DNA from: Salvia splendens
Taxonomy: Eukaryota > Streptophyta > Magnoliopsida > Lamiales > Lamiaceae
Reading direction: 5' to 3'
NCBI RefSeq assembly: GCF_004379255.2
Contig: NC_056035.1
Location: forward strand, 40,552,773 to 40,616,772
DNA: 64,000 nt
Of the stretch, positions 35,923 through 46,007 are shown piece after piece. Below the pieces are notes generated by a model, which worked only from the letters and a program-made list of their open reading frames with translations, searched no databases and was not told the DNA's origin. The translations under genes and the position numbers were made by a program. Numbering within the stretch: the first letter of the stretch is position 1; every line of letters begins with the position of its first letter.

Positions 35923-36520
35923 TGATGGGGTACGAACTAAACCCTAATGGCAAGCCCAATAACAGTGACGGCCCATCAGCCCAGAGCCCAAGAAAGAGTA
36001 TCTGTTCGGCACCAAAGAGTTCGGCACTACCAAAGAGTTCGGACTCAGCCTACAGCTCGGTAAAAGCCGACCAGTCAAGCTCTACTTTCAGATCGGCAAG
36101 AGCTGATCGGTAAAGTCCAGCAGTTCGGTCTCAGCATTCGACCGAACTAGGAGTTAGTGGACTCATGAAAGGCCTCCACGACCTCCGCTATACCCACGAT
36201 CTATTTAGTGGTATGAAGCAGTTATTGAGCAGTTATTGCTCACCCACGATCTTGTTAGTGGGGCTGCAAACCACGATCCTAGTTCGATGTATAAATAGGA
36301 CTTAGATCAGATAGAAAAAGGTTAAGCTCTCTAGAGATAAAATATCATATAGCAAGTCTGTGTTGTAAGCTGTAATCCCAGATCAAGCAATACAATCTTG
36401 CCCTCCCTTCTTCCCGTGGACGTAGATTTACTTCAGTAAATCGAACCACGTAAATTCTTTGTATCGTAGTCTTTATTTTCTACCAGCCTTTACTACTGTC
36501 AAAAATTCGCGCAATCATCA
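35923..36520 (+). repeat. Gypsy 5' LTR
   Basis: 598 bp, TGATGGGGTACG to GCGCAATCATCA. It has TATAAATA at 36290-36297, a plausible core promoter with transcription starting about 30 bp downstream. Confidence 0.93.
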
Positions 36521-36596
36521 CTGGCGCCGTCTGTGGGAAACAGAGAACAAAATTTGTGATAAAGCGAATTTTTGATCCATTTTTTCCACCCAAAAA

Positions 36597-38681
36597 ATGC
36601 ATACCAGATCGCAGAGTACCCGTATTCCTGCCCGTGAGAACCAGGAGGAAGCCAATCCATCCCACAGGTCTGGAAAACAGCCTAGGGATAAATCCACCAC
36701 CAGTTCTCATGGCGAAGGAACAAGCCGCTCCAAAAATCGTCCCACTGAGTCTTCCCAGCAGCCCGATTTGAATGAGGCTGTCAAGCAGTTTTTGGAGGCG
36801 AAGCAGGAGGAATTCTTAACCTTCCTGCGAAAAAGCCAAAAGCAGCCGGAGACGAAAACGGCGGATTCTCCTTCTCCCTCCGCACAAGAAAGTCACTACC
36901 GCAGTAGTGTCGCATCTCCCAGGAGAAAGAATCCCCGTCCCCCACATGTTCCAGTTCCTCCTCGGTACCGGAATCACAGGAGAACTCAATCTCCTCCATA
37001 CCGACGAGATATCGGATTCGCCGTGTACGGAGCACTGAAGACTCCGTTCTCGGACGACATCACCCGAACTCCCCTACCACAGAACTACCGAACTCCGTCG
37101 ATGACTTACGACGGGCTCGTGGACCCTCACGATTTCTTGGGGCGCTATCAATATAACATGGCGAACCAGGGTCTCAACGAGGTCCACATGTGCAAGCTGT
37201 TTCCCGAGCTGCTCATCGGGAACGCGAGAAGGTGGTTCGATAGCCTCCCCCGGGGCAGCATCAGATCTTACCGAGATCTAATGGATGCCTTCCACAGGAG
37301 GTTCTTTCAGAAAGCGGAAGCCCGAATCACTTCGGCTCAGCTGCTTTCCATTCGTCAAGGTCGCGACGAAAAAATCAGCGACTTTATGACAAGATTCCAC
37401 AAGGAATGCCTGCAAGTAGACGATCTCAACGATCTGCTTGTCATTTCGGCATTCCAAAATGGAATCCTGCCCGGAGCTCTCTACAGGAAGCTCGTTGAGT
37501 GCGGTCCGCAGACAGCTCAGGAAATGTGGGACATTGCGGACCAGTACTCCCGGGCCGATGAGGCAGACCGTCGCAAACGGTCGTTAGACAGCTCATCGAC
37601 CCGAGGAGACAGAAGGAAGCCCGATCATAGCGATCAGGGGCATCCTCGCCGGACTCCATTTGAAAGAATTCAAAGGGCTCCGGTGCAAGACAGATTGGGA
37701 CCTCGTCTCAATCCCGAGAAGCCGCCCGCTCAGTTCGTACCGCTGAACAAGCCGAGAGCAGAAATTTTCGAACTGCACTCTGACCTATTCGAAAAGCCAA
37801 AGCGGATGACGAAATCAGCCGCGCGCCGACCACAGGATAGTTACTGCTCCTACCATCAAGACCACGGTCACGATACTGAGGAGTGCAGAAACTTGGCTGC
37901 AGGTATCGATGTTCTTGTGAAGGCAGGGACATTGAAAAAATACCGAAGCAAGCAGCCAAAGAAGAATAAAAAGCAGAGTGGTGCGAACTGCGCTCCTCAG
38001 GATCCGAAAAGGCAGCCGGATCCCGAAGACGATGACGAGCCGCAATATGATGGAGTAATCCAGACTATTGACGCGCTCCCTGCCGGGAAGACCAAGTCGT
38101 CCCTAAAGTCAGAACGCAGAGGCTCCAATCGAGAGGAGCCAACGCATAAAAGGCTGAAGCAGGACGAAGTGATTACGTTCTCGGCTGCTGATCCCGTCCC
38201 GGCCATCTCTCCTCACCAAGACGCCATTGTCATCCAAGCCGGAGTGGCAAACAAACTAATCCACAGGGTGTTTGTGGATACAGGAGCGTCGGTTAGCATT
38301 CTTTTTAAAGAGTGCTTCGACAAACTAGAAGTGGACCCAGCTCGGCTCAGTCCGGCTCCGCTTCCCCTGAAGAGCTTCACCCAGGAGGACACCCGCCCTG
38401 AAGGTATTATCAGCCTTCCGATCACGGTGGGGAAAGCGCCTACTAGCTCCAGTACGATGATTGAGTTTTTCGTGGTGAAAGCTCGGTCCCCGTACAACGT
38501 CATCCTGGGAAGAGACTGGCTCAACACAGTTCGGGCCGTTTGCTCCACCTATCACCTCACCATCAAGATCCCTACTAAAGGAGGGATAGCGGTCATCCGA
38601 GGTGACCAAAAGAGAGCAAAGGAATGTCTGCAAATTGCGCTTAGAAGTGCCGAGCAGTCAGATCGGCACCACCAAGCATAG
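36597..38681 (+). CDS. Gypsy gag-protease polyprotein (694 aa)
   Basis: Structural and protease part of the Tat-type element. The N-terminus is basic and disordered. A retrotransposon gag core lies at about residues 180-330 (ARRWFDSLP, then ISDFMTRFHKEC). A CxxHxxxxHxxxxC-like knuckle (CSYHQDHGHDTEEC) is at about 418-431. The aspartic protease has VFVDTGAS near 558. The frame ends at TAG (38679-38681), and the same frame remains open from there into the reverse transcriptase. The six bases after the stop are CAATCA, matching the CARYYA readthrough context. Either a leaky stop or a simple CAG-to-TAG nonsense change could explain it. Confidence 0.93.
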   Translation: MHTRSQSTRIPARENQEEANPSHRSGKQPRDKSTTSSHGEGTSRSKNRPTESSQQPDLNEAVKQFLEAKQEEFLTFLRKSQKQPETKTADSPSPSAQESHYRSSVASPRRKNPRPPHVPVPPRYRNHRRTQSPPYRRDIGFAVYGALKTPFSDDITRTPLPQNYRTPSMTYDGLVDPHDFLGRYQYNMANQGLNEVHMCKLFPELLIGNARRWFDSLPRGSIRSYRDLMDAFHRRFFQKAEARITSAQLLSIRQGRDEKISDFMTRFHKECLQVDDLNDLLVISAFQNGILPGALYRKLVECGPQTAQEMWDIADQYSRADEADRRKRSLDSSSTRGDRRKPDHSDQGHPRRTPFERIQRAPVQDRLGPRLNPEKPPAQFVPLNKPRAEIFELHSDLFEKPKRMTKSAARRPQDSYCSYHQDHGHDTEECRNLAAGIDVLVKAGTLKKYRSKQPKKNKKQSGANCAPQDPKRQPDPEDDDEPQYDGVIQTIDALPAGKTKSSLKSERRGSNREEPTHKRLKQDEVITFSAADPVPAISPHQDAIVIQAGVANKLIHRVFVDTGASVSILFKECFDKLEVDPARLSPAPLPLKSFTQEDTRPEGIISLPITVGKAPTSSSTMIEFFVVKARSPYNVILGRDWLNTVRAVCSTYHLTIKIPTKGGIAVIRGDQKRAKECLQIALRSAEQSDRHHQA

Positions 38682-38687
38682 CAATCA
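38679..38687 (+). promoter_or_regulatory. Putative stop-codon readthrough signal between gag and pol
   Basis: TAG followed by CAATCA fits the tobamovirus-type leaky stop consensus UAG-CAR-YYA. No other stop lies between gag-protease and the reverse transcriptase in this frame. Context is a Gln-rich stretch (CAG and CAA codons), so a point mutation is the alternative. Confidence 0.5.
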
Positions 38688-38708
38688 CAGCAGCCGGAGT
38701 CAGAGGCG

Positions 38709-39764
38709 ATGACCGAAGTCATACCGGAGCCGAACTCGATGACAGTTCAGCTGTACGAAGACGATCCATCCAGAACGGTTAAGATCGGCTTCGCGGGAAC
38801 GCCCCTACTTCGGGAAAAAACCATCCAGCTCCTCAAGGAGTATAAAGACGTCTTTGCATGGTCTCCGTTGGACATGACCGGAGTGCCCCCCGAGGTAATC
38901 ACTCATCGGTTAAATATTGATCCTTCAGTCCGGCCGATAAAACAGAAGCAAAGACTCTTTGCGGCAGAACGAAGTCAAGTCATCCATGACGAAGTCCGTC
39001 AATTATTGAAGGCGGATGTGTTATTCGAAGTGAAGTATCCTTCGTGGGTGGCCAATCCTGTCATGATCAAGAAAAAGGAAGGAGGATGGCGGATGTGCAT
39101 AGATTTCACCGATCTAAATAAGCACTGTCCCAAAGATTGCTATCCCCTTCCGAACATAGATAAAAAAGTAGAAGCTTTGATAGGCTTTGAAATTTTTTGT
39201 TTTCTTGATCTGTACAAAGGATACCATCAAGTTTTAATGGATGAGATTGACGCTTCAAAAACGGCCTTCATTACTGATTTCGGCATTTTCGCTTATAAAA
39301 AGATGCCATTCGGTTTAAAGAATGCCGGAGCCACTTATCAAAGGATGGTAGACAAGCTTTTTCGGCACCTGATTGGAAAGGAGGTCGAAGTGTATGTTGA
39401 CGATATAGTCGTCAAAAGCAAAAGCACTTCGGAGTACGAGCACAACCTCAAGTCCACCCTCAACGTGCTCAAGAAAGCCAACCTCAAACTTAATCCCCAA
39501 AAGTGTACCTTTTTGGTAGATTCGGGAAAGTTTCTGGGTTGTTGGGTTTCAAAGGACGGACTCAAGGCAAACCCCTCAAAAGTTCAAGTCGTTCAGAACA
39601 TGGCAATGCCGAAGTCCATACATGACGTGCAAAGGCTAACCGGATGTCTAGCCGCACTGAATCGATTCCTTTCCCAAGCAGCCGAAAAAGCAACTGCCGT
39701 TCTTCAAGGTGTTGAAAAAGGCACCAAAGTTCGAGTGGGGAGCCGAGCAGAAAAAGGCCTTTGA
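38709..39764 (+). CDS. Gypsy reverse transcriptase part of pol
   Basis: Continues the gag frame after the UAG; the first ATG is at 38709. It encodes the Ty3-type reverse transcriptase: WRMCIDFTDLNK at about residue 125, FLDLYKGYHQ, MPFGLKNAGATYQ and the catalytic YVDD near 229. It ends early because of an apparent extra A in the run at 39684-39688. The RNase H and integrase follow in the +1 frame. Whether it is translated from its own ATG or by readthrough is open. Confidence 0.9.
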   Translation: MTEVIPEPNSMTVQLYEDDPSRTVKIGFAGTPLLREKTIQLLKEYKDVFAWSPLDMTGVPPEVITHRLNIDPSVRPIKQKQRLFAAERSQVIHDEVRQLLKADVLFEVKYPSWVANPVMIKKKEGGWRMCIDFTDLNKHCPKDCYPLPNIDKKVEALIGFEIFCFLDLYKGYHQVLMDEIDASKTAFITDFGIFAYKKMPFGLKNAGATYQRMVDKLFRHLIGKEVEVYVDDIVVKSKSTSEYEHNLKSTLNVLKKANLKLNPQKCTFLVDSGKFLGCWVSKDGLKANPSKVQVVQNMAMPKSIHDVQRLTGCLAALNRFLSQAAEKATAVLQGVEKGTKVRVGSRAEKGL

Positions 39765-41973
39765 CGAACTCAAAAGTTATCTAGCCGAGCTTCCTATTCT
39801 CTCTGCTCCAACCGAAGCCGAAGTAATATTCTTATACTTAGCGGCATCGGATCAAACCATCAGCGCGGTGCTTGTACGAGAAGAAGGCCTAAAGCAGCTT
39901 CCCATCTACTTTACAAGCCGAGCATTAAGAGGTCCAGAAACCAGGTATCAACCTCTGGAAAAGATTGCTCTGGCATTAGTAAATGCAGCAAGGAGACTGC
40001 GGCCATACTTCTATGCTCACAAGGTATGCGTCTTAACTGATCTGCCACTTCGGCAAGTGTTGACCAAACCAGAAGCATCAGGCAGAATCGCCAAGTGGGC
40101 TATAGAGTTGGGAGAGCACACAATTGAATATATACCTCGGAAAGCCATCAAGGGACAAGCCTTGGCAGATTTTCTTGCAGAAGCAAAGTTCGATCAAGCA
40201 ATTCCTGTAATTGCCGAACAGAAGAATTCTGCCAATGCCGAACTAGCACAGCCCTTGGAATCCGAAGTAGAGCCGCCGGACTGCTGGAGCGGATTCGTAG
40301 ATGGAGCTTCAAACAAGATGGGAAGTGGAGCTGGTATTTTACTTGTCGCTCCCGACGGACACGAGGTAACCTACTCACTTCGGTTCCTATTCCCCACTAC
40401 TAATAATGAAGCCGAGTACGAAGCCCTCCTGGCCGGACTCCAGTTAGCGCAAAGTCTGCTCGTCAAATCTCTCAAAGTCCATTGTGATTCACAAGTAATA
40501 GTAAATCACATGTTGGGTACAAGTGAAGCTCGTGACGAGAGAATGAAGAAGTATTTGGACAAAGCGCAAAGCATCAGCCGAAGTTTCTCCTATTTTCGGA
40601 TAATCCGCATTCCCAGAGCGGAAAATAGCCGAGCAGATACCTTAAGTAAGTTGGCCTCAGATCCGAGCTCAAAGGCGGAAGAATTAATGCATCGAAGCAT
40701 TGATGAAGCCGAGGTACATTCAGTATCCAGCTCGCCGAACTGGATGACGCCGATCTTGCAGTATCTGGATCAAGGACAATTGCCCGAGGATAAGAGAGAA
40801 GCTCGGAAGATCACGTGCCGAGCACTTCGGTACGAACTTCATGAAGGAGTCCTCTTTAGAAAGTCTTACCTCCAGCCGCTATTGCGGTGCGTAGGACCAG
40901 AAGAGACGGACTACATCCTCAGAGAAGTTCATGAAGGATCGTGCGGTAGCCACATCGGAGCCAGAGCTTTAGCTAAAAAAGTTCTGAGATGGGGATATTA
41001 TTGGCCAACCATGGTACAAGAGGCAGTGCAGCTCGTCAAGAAGTGTACGAAGTGCCAAATTCATGCAAATGTCCCAAGGATGCCGCAGACCGATCTATAC
41101 ACTATGCAAAGCCCTTGGCCTTTCATGCAATGGGGCATAGACATAGTGGGACCACTTCCTCAAGCTCCTCGGCAAATGAAATTCCTTATCGTTGCCGTGG
41201 ACTACTTCACGAAGTGGGTGGAGGCTGAACCATTAGCCACGATAACGAGCTCAAAGGCATTGGACTTCGTCTGGAAGAACATAGTGTGCCGATTTGGCAT
41301 ACCCCACATCCTCATCTCGGATAACGGGACTCAGTTCACCGACAAGACGTTCAAGAATTGGTGCCAAGAGCTGAACATTCAACAGCGGTTCACTTCGGTC
41401 TCCCATCCCCAAGCAAACGGACAAACGGAAGTAACGAACCGGATTCTGGTGAAAGGGTTAAAAGCTCGGTTAGAACAAGCCAAAGGACAATGGGTAGAAA
41501 ATCTCCCTCAAGTCCTATGGTCCTACCGAACTACGCCCAAAACCTCCAACGGTGAAACTCCGTATAGTCTGGTGTACGGCACTGAAGCCGTAATTCCGGT
41601 GGAGATCGGCGTACCCAGTCCCCGAACTCTAAATTTCTCCTCAGAAATGAATGACGACGGACTGAGAGCAGAACTAGATCTCGCCGAAGAAAGAAGAGAA
41701 TTGGCGTGCATAAAAGCAGCCAAGTATAAGGAGCAAGTAGCCCGGTATTATAACCAAAGGGTGAAAAAGCTTCAATTTCAAGTGGGAGATCTCGTCTTGA
41801 GAAACAACGAAGTAAGCCGAGCAGAAAAGCTGGGCAAACTCGAGCCCACATGGGAGGGTCCGTATCGGGTGTCAGAAGTCCTCGGCAAAGGGTCTTATAA
41901 ATTGACTCACATGTCAGGAGAACAAATACCCCGAACATGGCACGTCTCCAACCTCAAGAAGTTCCACTTGTAA
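39709..41973 (+). CDS. Gypsy RNase H and integrase part of pol
   Basis: The rest of pol in a shifted frame, overlapping the end of the reverse transcriptase frame. The first, Ty3-type RNase H covers about residues 25-160. A second, archaeal-type RNase H starts at FVDGAS (about 197), a hallmark of Tat elements. The integrase has an HHCC zinc region (about 405-450), the DDE core (GIDIVGP about 475, DNGTQF about 538, Glu in GQTE about 570) and a C-terminal domain ending TWHVSNLKKF. The true upstream boundary is the frameshift at about 39684, not the ATG. Confidence 0.9.
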   Translation: MLKKAPKFEWGAEQKKAFDELKSYLAELPILSAPTEAEVIFLYLAASDQTISAVLVREEGLKQLPIYFTSRALRGPETRYQPLEKIALALVNAARRLRPYFYAHKVCVLTDLPLRQVLTKPEASGRIAKWAIELGEHTIEYIPRKAIKGQALADFLAEAKFDQAIPVIAEQKNSANAELAQPLESEVEPPDCWSGFVDGASNKMGSGAGILLVAPDGHEVTYSLRFLFPTTNNEAEYEALLAGLQLAQSLLVKSLKVHCDSQVIVNHMLGTSEARDERMKKYLDKAQSISRSFSYFRIIRIPRAENSRADTLSKLASDPSSKAEELMHRSIDEAEVHSVSSSPNWMTPILQYLDQGQLPEDKREARKITCRALRYELHEGVLFRKSYLQPLLRCVGPEETDYILREVHEGSCGSHIGARALAKKVLRWGYYWPTMVQEAVQLVKKCTKCQIHANVPRMPQTDLYTMQSPWPFMQWGIDIVGPLPQAPRQMKFLIVAVDYFTKWVEAEPLATITSSKALDFVWKNIVCRFGIPHILISDNGTQFTDKTFKNWCQELNIQQRFTSVSHPQANGQTEVTNRILVKGLKARLEQAKGQWVENLPQVLWSYRTTPKTSNGETPYSLVYGTEAVIPVEIGVPSPRTLNFSSEMNDDGLRAELDLAEERRELACIKAAKYKEQVARYYNQRVKKLQFQVGDLVLRNNEVSRAEKLGKLEPTWEGPYRVSEVLGKGSYKLTHMSGEQIPRTWHVSNLKKFHL

Positions 41974-42216
41974 GAGACAAGGTCCGGTCAGTCTGTCTTG
42001 TGTCTAGTTCGGTCATAGGGGTACATGTTTTTATTTGTTTGTTTTTACTTGTACCTTTTACTTGTCGTTTTATAAAAAGTTTAAAGTTTTTTTCTTTCAT
42101 CTTTGTCATTTTTTCTCTGTGTTTTGTCTCTATGTGCTTGTCGTCTCTTACAAATGGTACCAAGGTATATCGTTCTTTAAAGACTGATCCCCTTTTTAGA
42201 TCGATTATTAAAGACT

Positions 42217-42480
42217 ATTGTGAGTCCAAGCTTCTAAGGAGGATATAAGACCACAATTCAGCTTAACAAGCAGTCCGTCTGAAACGAACTGCAATAAGCC
42301 AACGATTGTGAGTCCAAGCTTCCAAGGAGGATACAAGACCGCAATTCAGCTTAACAAGCACTTCGTCTGAAACGAACTGCAATAAGCCAACGATTGTGAG
42401 TCCAAGCTTCTCAGGAGGATACAAGACCACAATTCGGCTTAAGAAATAAGCACTTCGTCTGAAACGAACTGCAATAAGGG
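42217..42480 (+). repeat. 88-bp tandem repeat, three units, in the Gypsy 3' region
   Basis: Three consecutive units beginning ATTGTGAGTCCAAGCTTC, about 88 bp each, the third a few bases longer. It lies directly after pol, in the part of Tat elements known to be rich in variable tandem repeats. Confidence 0.8.
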
Positions 42481-42704
42481 AAAGTCCGATCCACGCGATA
42501 AACCTCGCCGAATTAGGACGACCAAGTTCGGTCAAAGAAGTTTACCTCATAAGACCGGGGACGACCATGTCTAGTCAAAGAGGTTTACTGCATAAGACCA
42601 CTTCGGTTAACTGGGAAAGTCCGATCCACGCGATAAAACTCGCCGAATTAGGACAAGGGAAAGTTCGATCCCGGCGACTAAAATCGCCAAATTAGAACAC
42701 AAAC

Positions 42705-43020
42705 CAAGTCCGGTCAAAGATGTTTATTTCATCAGACCAAAGACGAGTCCGGTCAAAGATGTTTATTTCATCAGACCAAAGACGAGTCCGGTCAAAGATG
42801 TTTATTTCATCAGACCAAAGACGAGTCCGGTCATAGATGTTTATTTCATCAGACCAAAGATGAGTCCGGTCAAAGATGTTTATTTCATCAGACCAAAGAC
42901 GAGTTCGGTCAAAGATGTTTATTTCATCAGACCAAAGACGAGTCCGGTCAAAGAAGTTTACTTCATAAGACCAAGGACCAAGTCCGGTCAAAGAAGTTTA
43001 CTTCATAAGACAGAGGACAA
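42705..43020 (+). repeat. 39-bp tandem repeat, about eight units, in the Gypsy 3' region
   Basis: Units of GAGTCCGGTCAAAGATGTTT plus ATTTCATCAGACCAAAGAC, eight in a row, with the last two more diverged. Related, older units extend leftwards to about 42525. Because 39 is a multiple of three, long open frames run through it on both strands (for example 42692-42991 minus); these are by-products. Confidence 0.88.
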
Positions 43021-43153
43021 GTACGATGAAATTTTTTCGCTAAGCTGTAAATACAGTGTTAGAAGCGAAAACAAAATTTCATTTTTCAAATCTTGTTCGG
43101 CATACAACTCCGCTACCCTACAAAATGGCGTTACGCTATTACAAAGGACTATT

Positions 43154-43942
43154 CTACTGTCCAGGGTTGCTGAAGTTAAGCCACCTATCTGCAAAATCCT
43201 CTGGAAACCGAGTTCGGTTGTTCCGAGCAGATGAAGAATAAGCAGGTCGACGAGATGCTATCCTCGACCCAATGCCTCTTCCCCGAGCCCGAGAAGTCCT
43301 AACACCTCGGCGATGAAGAGTCTCTGCAATAAGCATCTGCTGATCTTGCTCGCTCATAGTCACAACTCCTCGGCGAATTTCAGTCCGTCCCTGTCTTGAC
43401 GATTCCGGTTGCTCCTGAGCCCGTTCTCGTCTTGACGTTTCCGGCTGTTCCGGAGTTCGTTGTTGACTGGGAGTAGGATTTTGAACAAGGGAACCAGAGG
43501 TTTGATCTGGAGTGCGAGCATCTGTTGCCACGATATGCCGAAGGAATCTTTCTATGGAGGGGCGCCGAGAAAGAACAATGTTGTACCGAGAAGCCCAGCG
43601 CCGCAATGATTTCACAACTTGTTGGCAAGCCGAGCTCTCCAGCGCATTGTTCCTCCGGAGTACATGATATTCCTCCCACAGTTCGTCAACTCGACTCTGA
43701 ACATCTGATATGGTCACTCCCCCGCGCACACGGATGTAATCCTCGTACGCAGTCCTCTCAGCAATGGTCGTATTCAGCTCGGCCTCCAGATCCTTCTTAT
43801 CGGACTCTAAGTCCTTATTATCGGCCTCCAGCTTCACTAAACGAGCCAGAAGCTCGTCATTCTTCGTCTGATCGGCTACAGCTCTTTTCTCAGCTTCGTC
43901 TAAAGCCGAAGAGTACAGCCGTTTCCAGTGAAGTATCTCCAT
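43154..43942 (-). CDS. Antisense coiled-coil ORF of the Gypsy element
   Basis: A 262-codon frame on the strand opposite gag-pol. It begins MEILHWKRL and continues into a long Lys/Glu/Leu-rich segment (about residues 25-110) with heptad spacing, a likely coiled coil. The C-terminus is rich in Gln, Pro and Arg. It has no catalytic motif I recognise. A possible splice acceptor (CTCAAG) precedes the start, so it may be a further exon of the antisense gene at 44144-46007 rather than a separate gene. Function unknown. Confidence 0.55.
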   Translation of the reverse strand: MEILHWKRLYSSALDEAEKRAVADQTKNDELLARLVKLEADNKDLESDKKDLEAELNTTIAERTAYEDYIRVRGGVTISDVQSRVDELWEEYHVLRRNNALESSACQQVVKSLRRWASRYNIVLSRRPSIERFLRHIVATDARTPDQTSGSLVQNPTPSQQRTPEQPETSRRERAQEQPESSRQGRTEIRRGVVTMSEQDQQMLIAETLHRRGVRTSRARGRGIGSRIASRRPAYSSSARNNRTRFPEDFADRWLNFSNPGQ

Positions 43943-44143
43943 CTCCTTGAGTACAAAGCAGCTATATTAGTTCGGCAGCTGTACCGAGCAGATAGTAAAG
44001 TACAACAGGAATAAAGGCGAGTACGAAAAGCTATACGAAGACAAGTGTGGAGAATTTTTCATTCACAAGGAAAATTTTTACACTAGGAGGGCTTCAAGGC
44101 CATTTTACAAGGAAGAAACTAGACTAAGAGAAGGGAGACGAAA

Positions 44144-46007
44144 TCATACTCCGCCAGCTTCGTCTCCGGCTCCTTGGTCTGGTTCAGCTTCTTTCTCCTG
44201 AGCTACCTCAGCCTCGGCCTCGCATCCTGCCGGCCTCGCCTCCGCCTCCTGATCGGCTTCCTTCTCCGGATGCCCGGCCCGCTCGACTTCGGCCTCCAGC
44301 TCCAGCGACTCGGCCTCACCCTCTCCGTTGTAAGTCGAAGCGGGTGAAACGAGTCCCACGGAGGCAAAGATAGCCTCCAGGTTCTCGTCCCGATCAGCTC
44401 GACAACTCCGGACTCGGTCTGCAGAAAGCAGGACCGAGGATGAAGCGAGCTCCTCAAGGAGCGGCAGATTCTGAAGCCGAGCTGCTATCTCACGGCTGTA
44501 CAGAGGCAGCACGACGTCGGCCCCCTGCTCGCCCTTATCGGTAATTAGCCTTACCAGACTACCGACAAAGGCCGAGAACTGGCTGCTCAAAAAGAGTTTC
44601 TCCGTGTAAACACGGAGAGCCTCCCCCTGGGCAGCCACGGCGGCAGCCTCCTTCTGAGCCTCCCGGTGCTTCGTCTGCTCTTGCAGGATGATGAGCTGGT
44701 TTTTGGCTGACCGGGCTTCATCCTGAGCCGAGATCCTAGCAGCTCGGGCCCTCTCAAATTTGGCCTCAGCCTGTTCGGCCAGACTACGAGCAAGATGCAA
44801 CTCCTTCTGCATCTCCTCGTAGTCGTGGGATGCTTTGGAGAGCTCCACGGAGACGAGCTTGGCTCTCTGAAGATGAACAAGAAAAAAACTCAACAGAATG
44901 GCCATCAAAAAATGTGGAAAAGAAGCCAAGTCAGAAAGCTTACCTCCACAAAATTCGTCGGCCATTGAAAAGGCTCAGGGACGTGTTCCGGGATGTCTGC
45001 AACCACCTCGGAGATGACCAGGTCTTTCCCCGGCACTCTTGGGGACTCATGAAATTTCCCCTTCCCTTTAGCCGAACACGACTCCGGCACTTTCGGATCC
45101 GAAGAAGAGGTTTTTTGCCTCTTCGGATTCTTCTCGGCTTCAGACGCCGAGCGAGGGGCTCTCTGCCTCTCCGGCTCCACAAGCTCGGAGGACTTTCGGA
45201 CAGCCTTATTCAGCATGTACACTGCCAAAAAGCAAGAAAGCAAAGTCAGATTTTCTTCGTTAAAGCAGTAGAGCATAAAGATAAAGAGAAATCCTCACCC
45301 TCGGCCTCTTCGTCCGAAGACGAGATGTCGAACACGACGTCGCCCTTGACGAGCTCAGACTCCGTGTATTGTTTCCTAACTATGGGAATCTTGTTGAGCT
45401 CGCCATCGAGCTCGTCCAACGGTTCAGGCCGAGGATGACGGATAACGGACTTCGGCCCTCTCCAGGGAAAACTAGGAGCCGCGGTCCTATTATAATAGAA
45501 GAAGCGGTTTTGCCACTTCGGCCACTTCGTTTTACAAAAGGCCCTAAAGGGCTGTACAGGGATCAAGTAAAACCAAGACCCCTTCCTCTTAAATTGAAAG
45601 AATTTAAGGATCGCCTTCAAAGACAAATCCCTTCCTAACCTACGGAGTTCGGCAGCGAAGGCCGACAAGTGCCTCCAAGAGTTCGGAGTCACCTGGCCTA
45701 AAGGAAGCTGAAAAAAATCTAGTAAATCTATAAAGGCAGAAGGGAGGGGGAAACGAAGCCCGCATTCTAAGCAGGCCTCGTACACGGTGGCGTAACCCTC
45801 CGGCGGGGAGTCAGCCCTATGATCACCGTCAGGTACCACCGCCCTCCCCCCAGGAAAAAAGTATTTTTCGGGTAGGGATACCACAGTATCCTTACTCAAA
45901 ATACTATGGAAATACTCTACGGTCTTCTCCCCGGACTCTTTCCGGCCAGAAGACCCCTTACCGCCTCTCCTACCGCTACCCGACTCCGAAGAAGAAGAAG
46001 AAGACAT
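44144..46007 (-). CDS. Antisense spliced gene of the Tat element (gypsy-type transposon domain)
   Basis: Three exons on the minus strand (46007-45299, 45221-44944, 44866-44144) with GT-AG borders and matching phases give 569 aa. Exon 1 starts with a Ser run and carries a domain typical of plant 'putative gypsy type transposon' proteins (LPSAFIDLLDFFQLPLGQ, then a SWFYLIP segment). Exon 2 is basic and Ser-rich. Exon 3 is a predicted coiled coil (AEAKFERARAARISAQDEA) ending in a highly acidic Glu/Ala tail. Tat-lineage elements are known to carry such antisense ORFs between integrase and 3' LTR, but their job is unknown. A promoter for it has not been located; it would have to lie close to the 3' LTR side. 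Confidence 0.72.

Noticed and set aside
42692..42991. Perfect 13-residue repeat protein on the minus strand
   Set aside because: The 39-bp tandem repeat is a multiple of three, so an open frame is expected; no start region or homologue is recognisable.
42217..43020. Possible CRISPR-like array
   Set aside because: Units are contiguous tandem repeats without unique spacers, in a plant retrotransposon.
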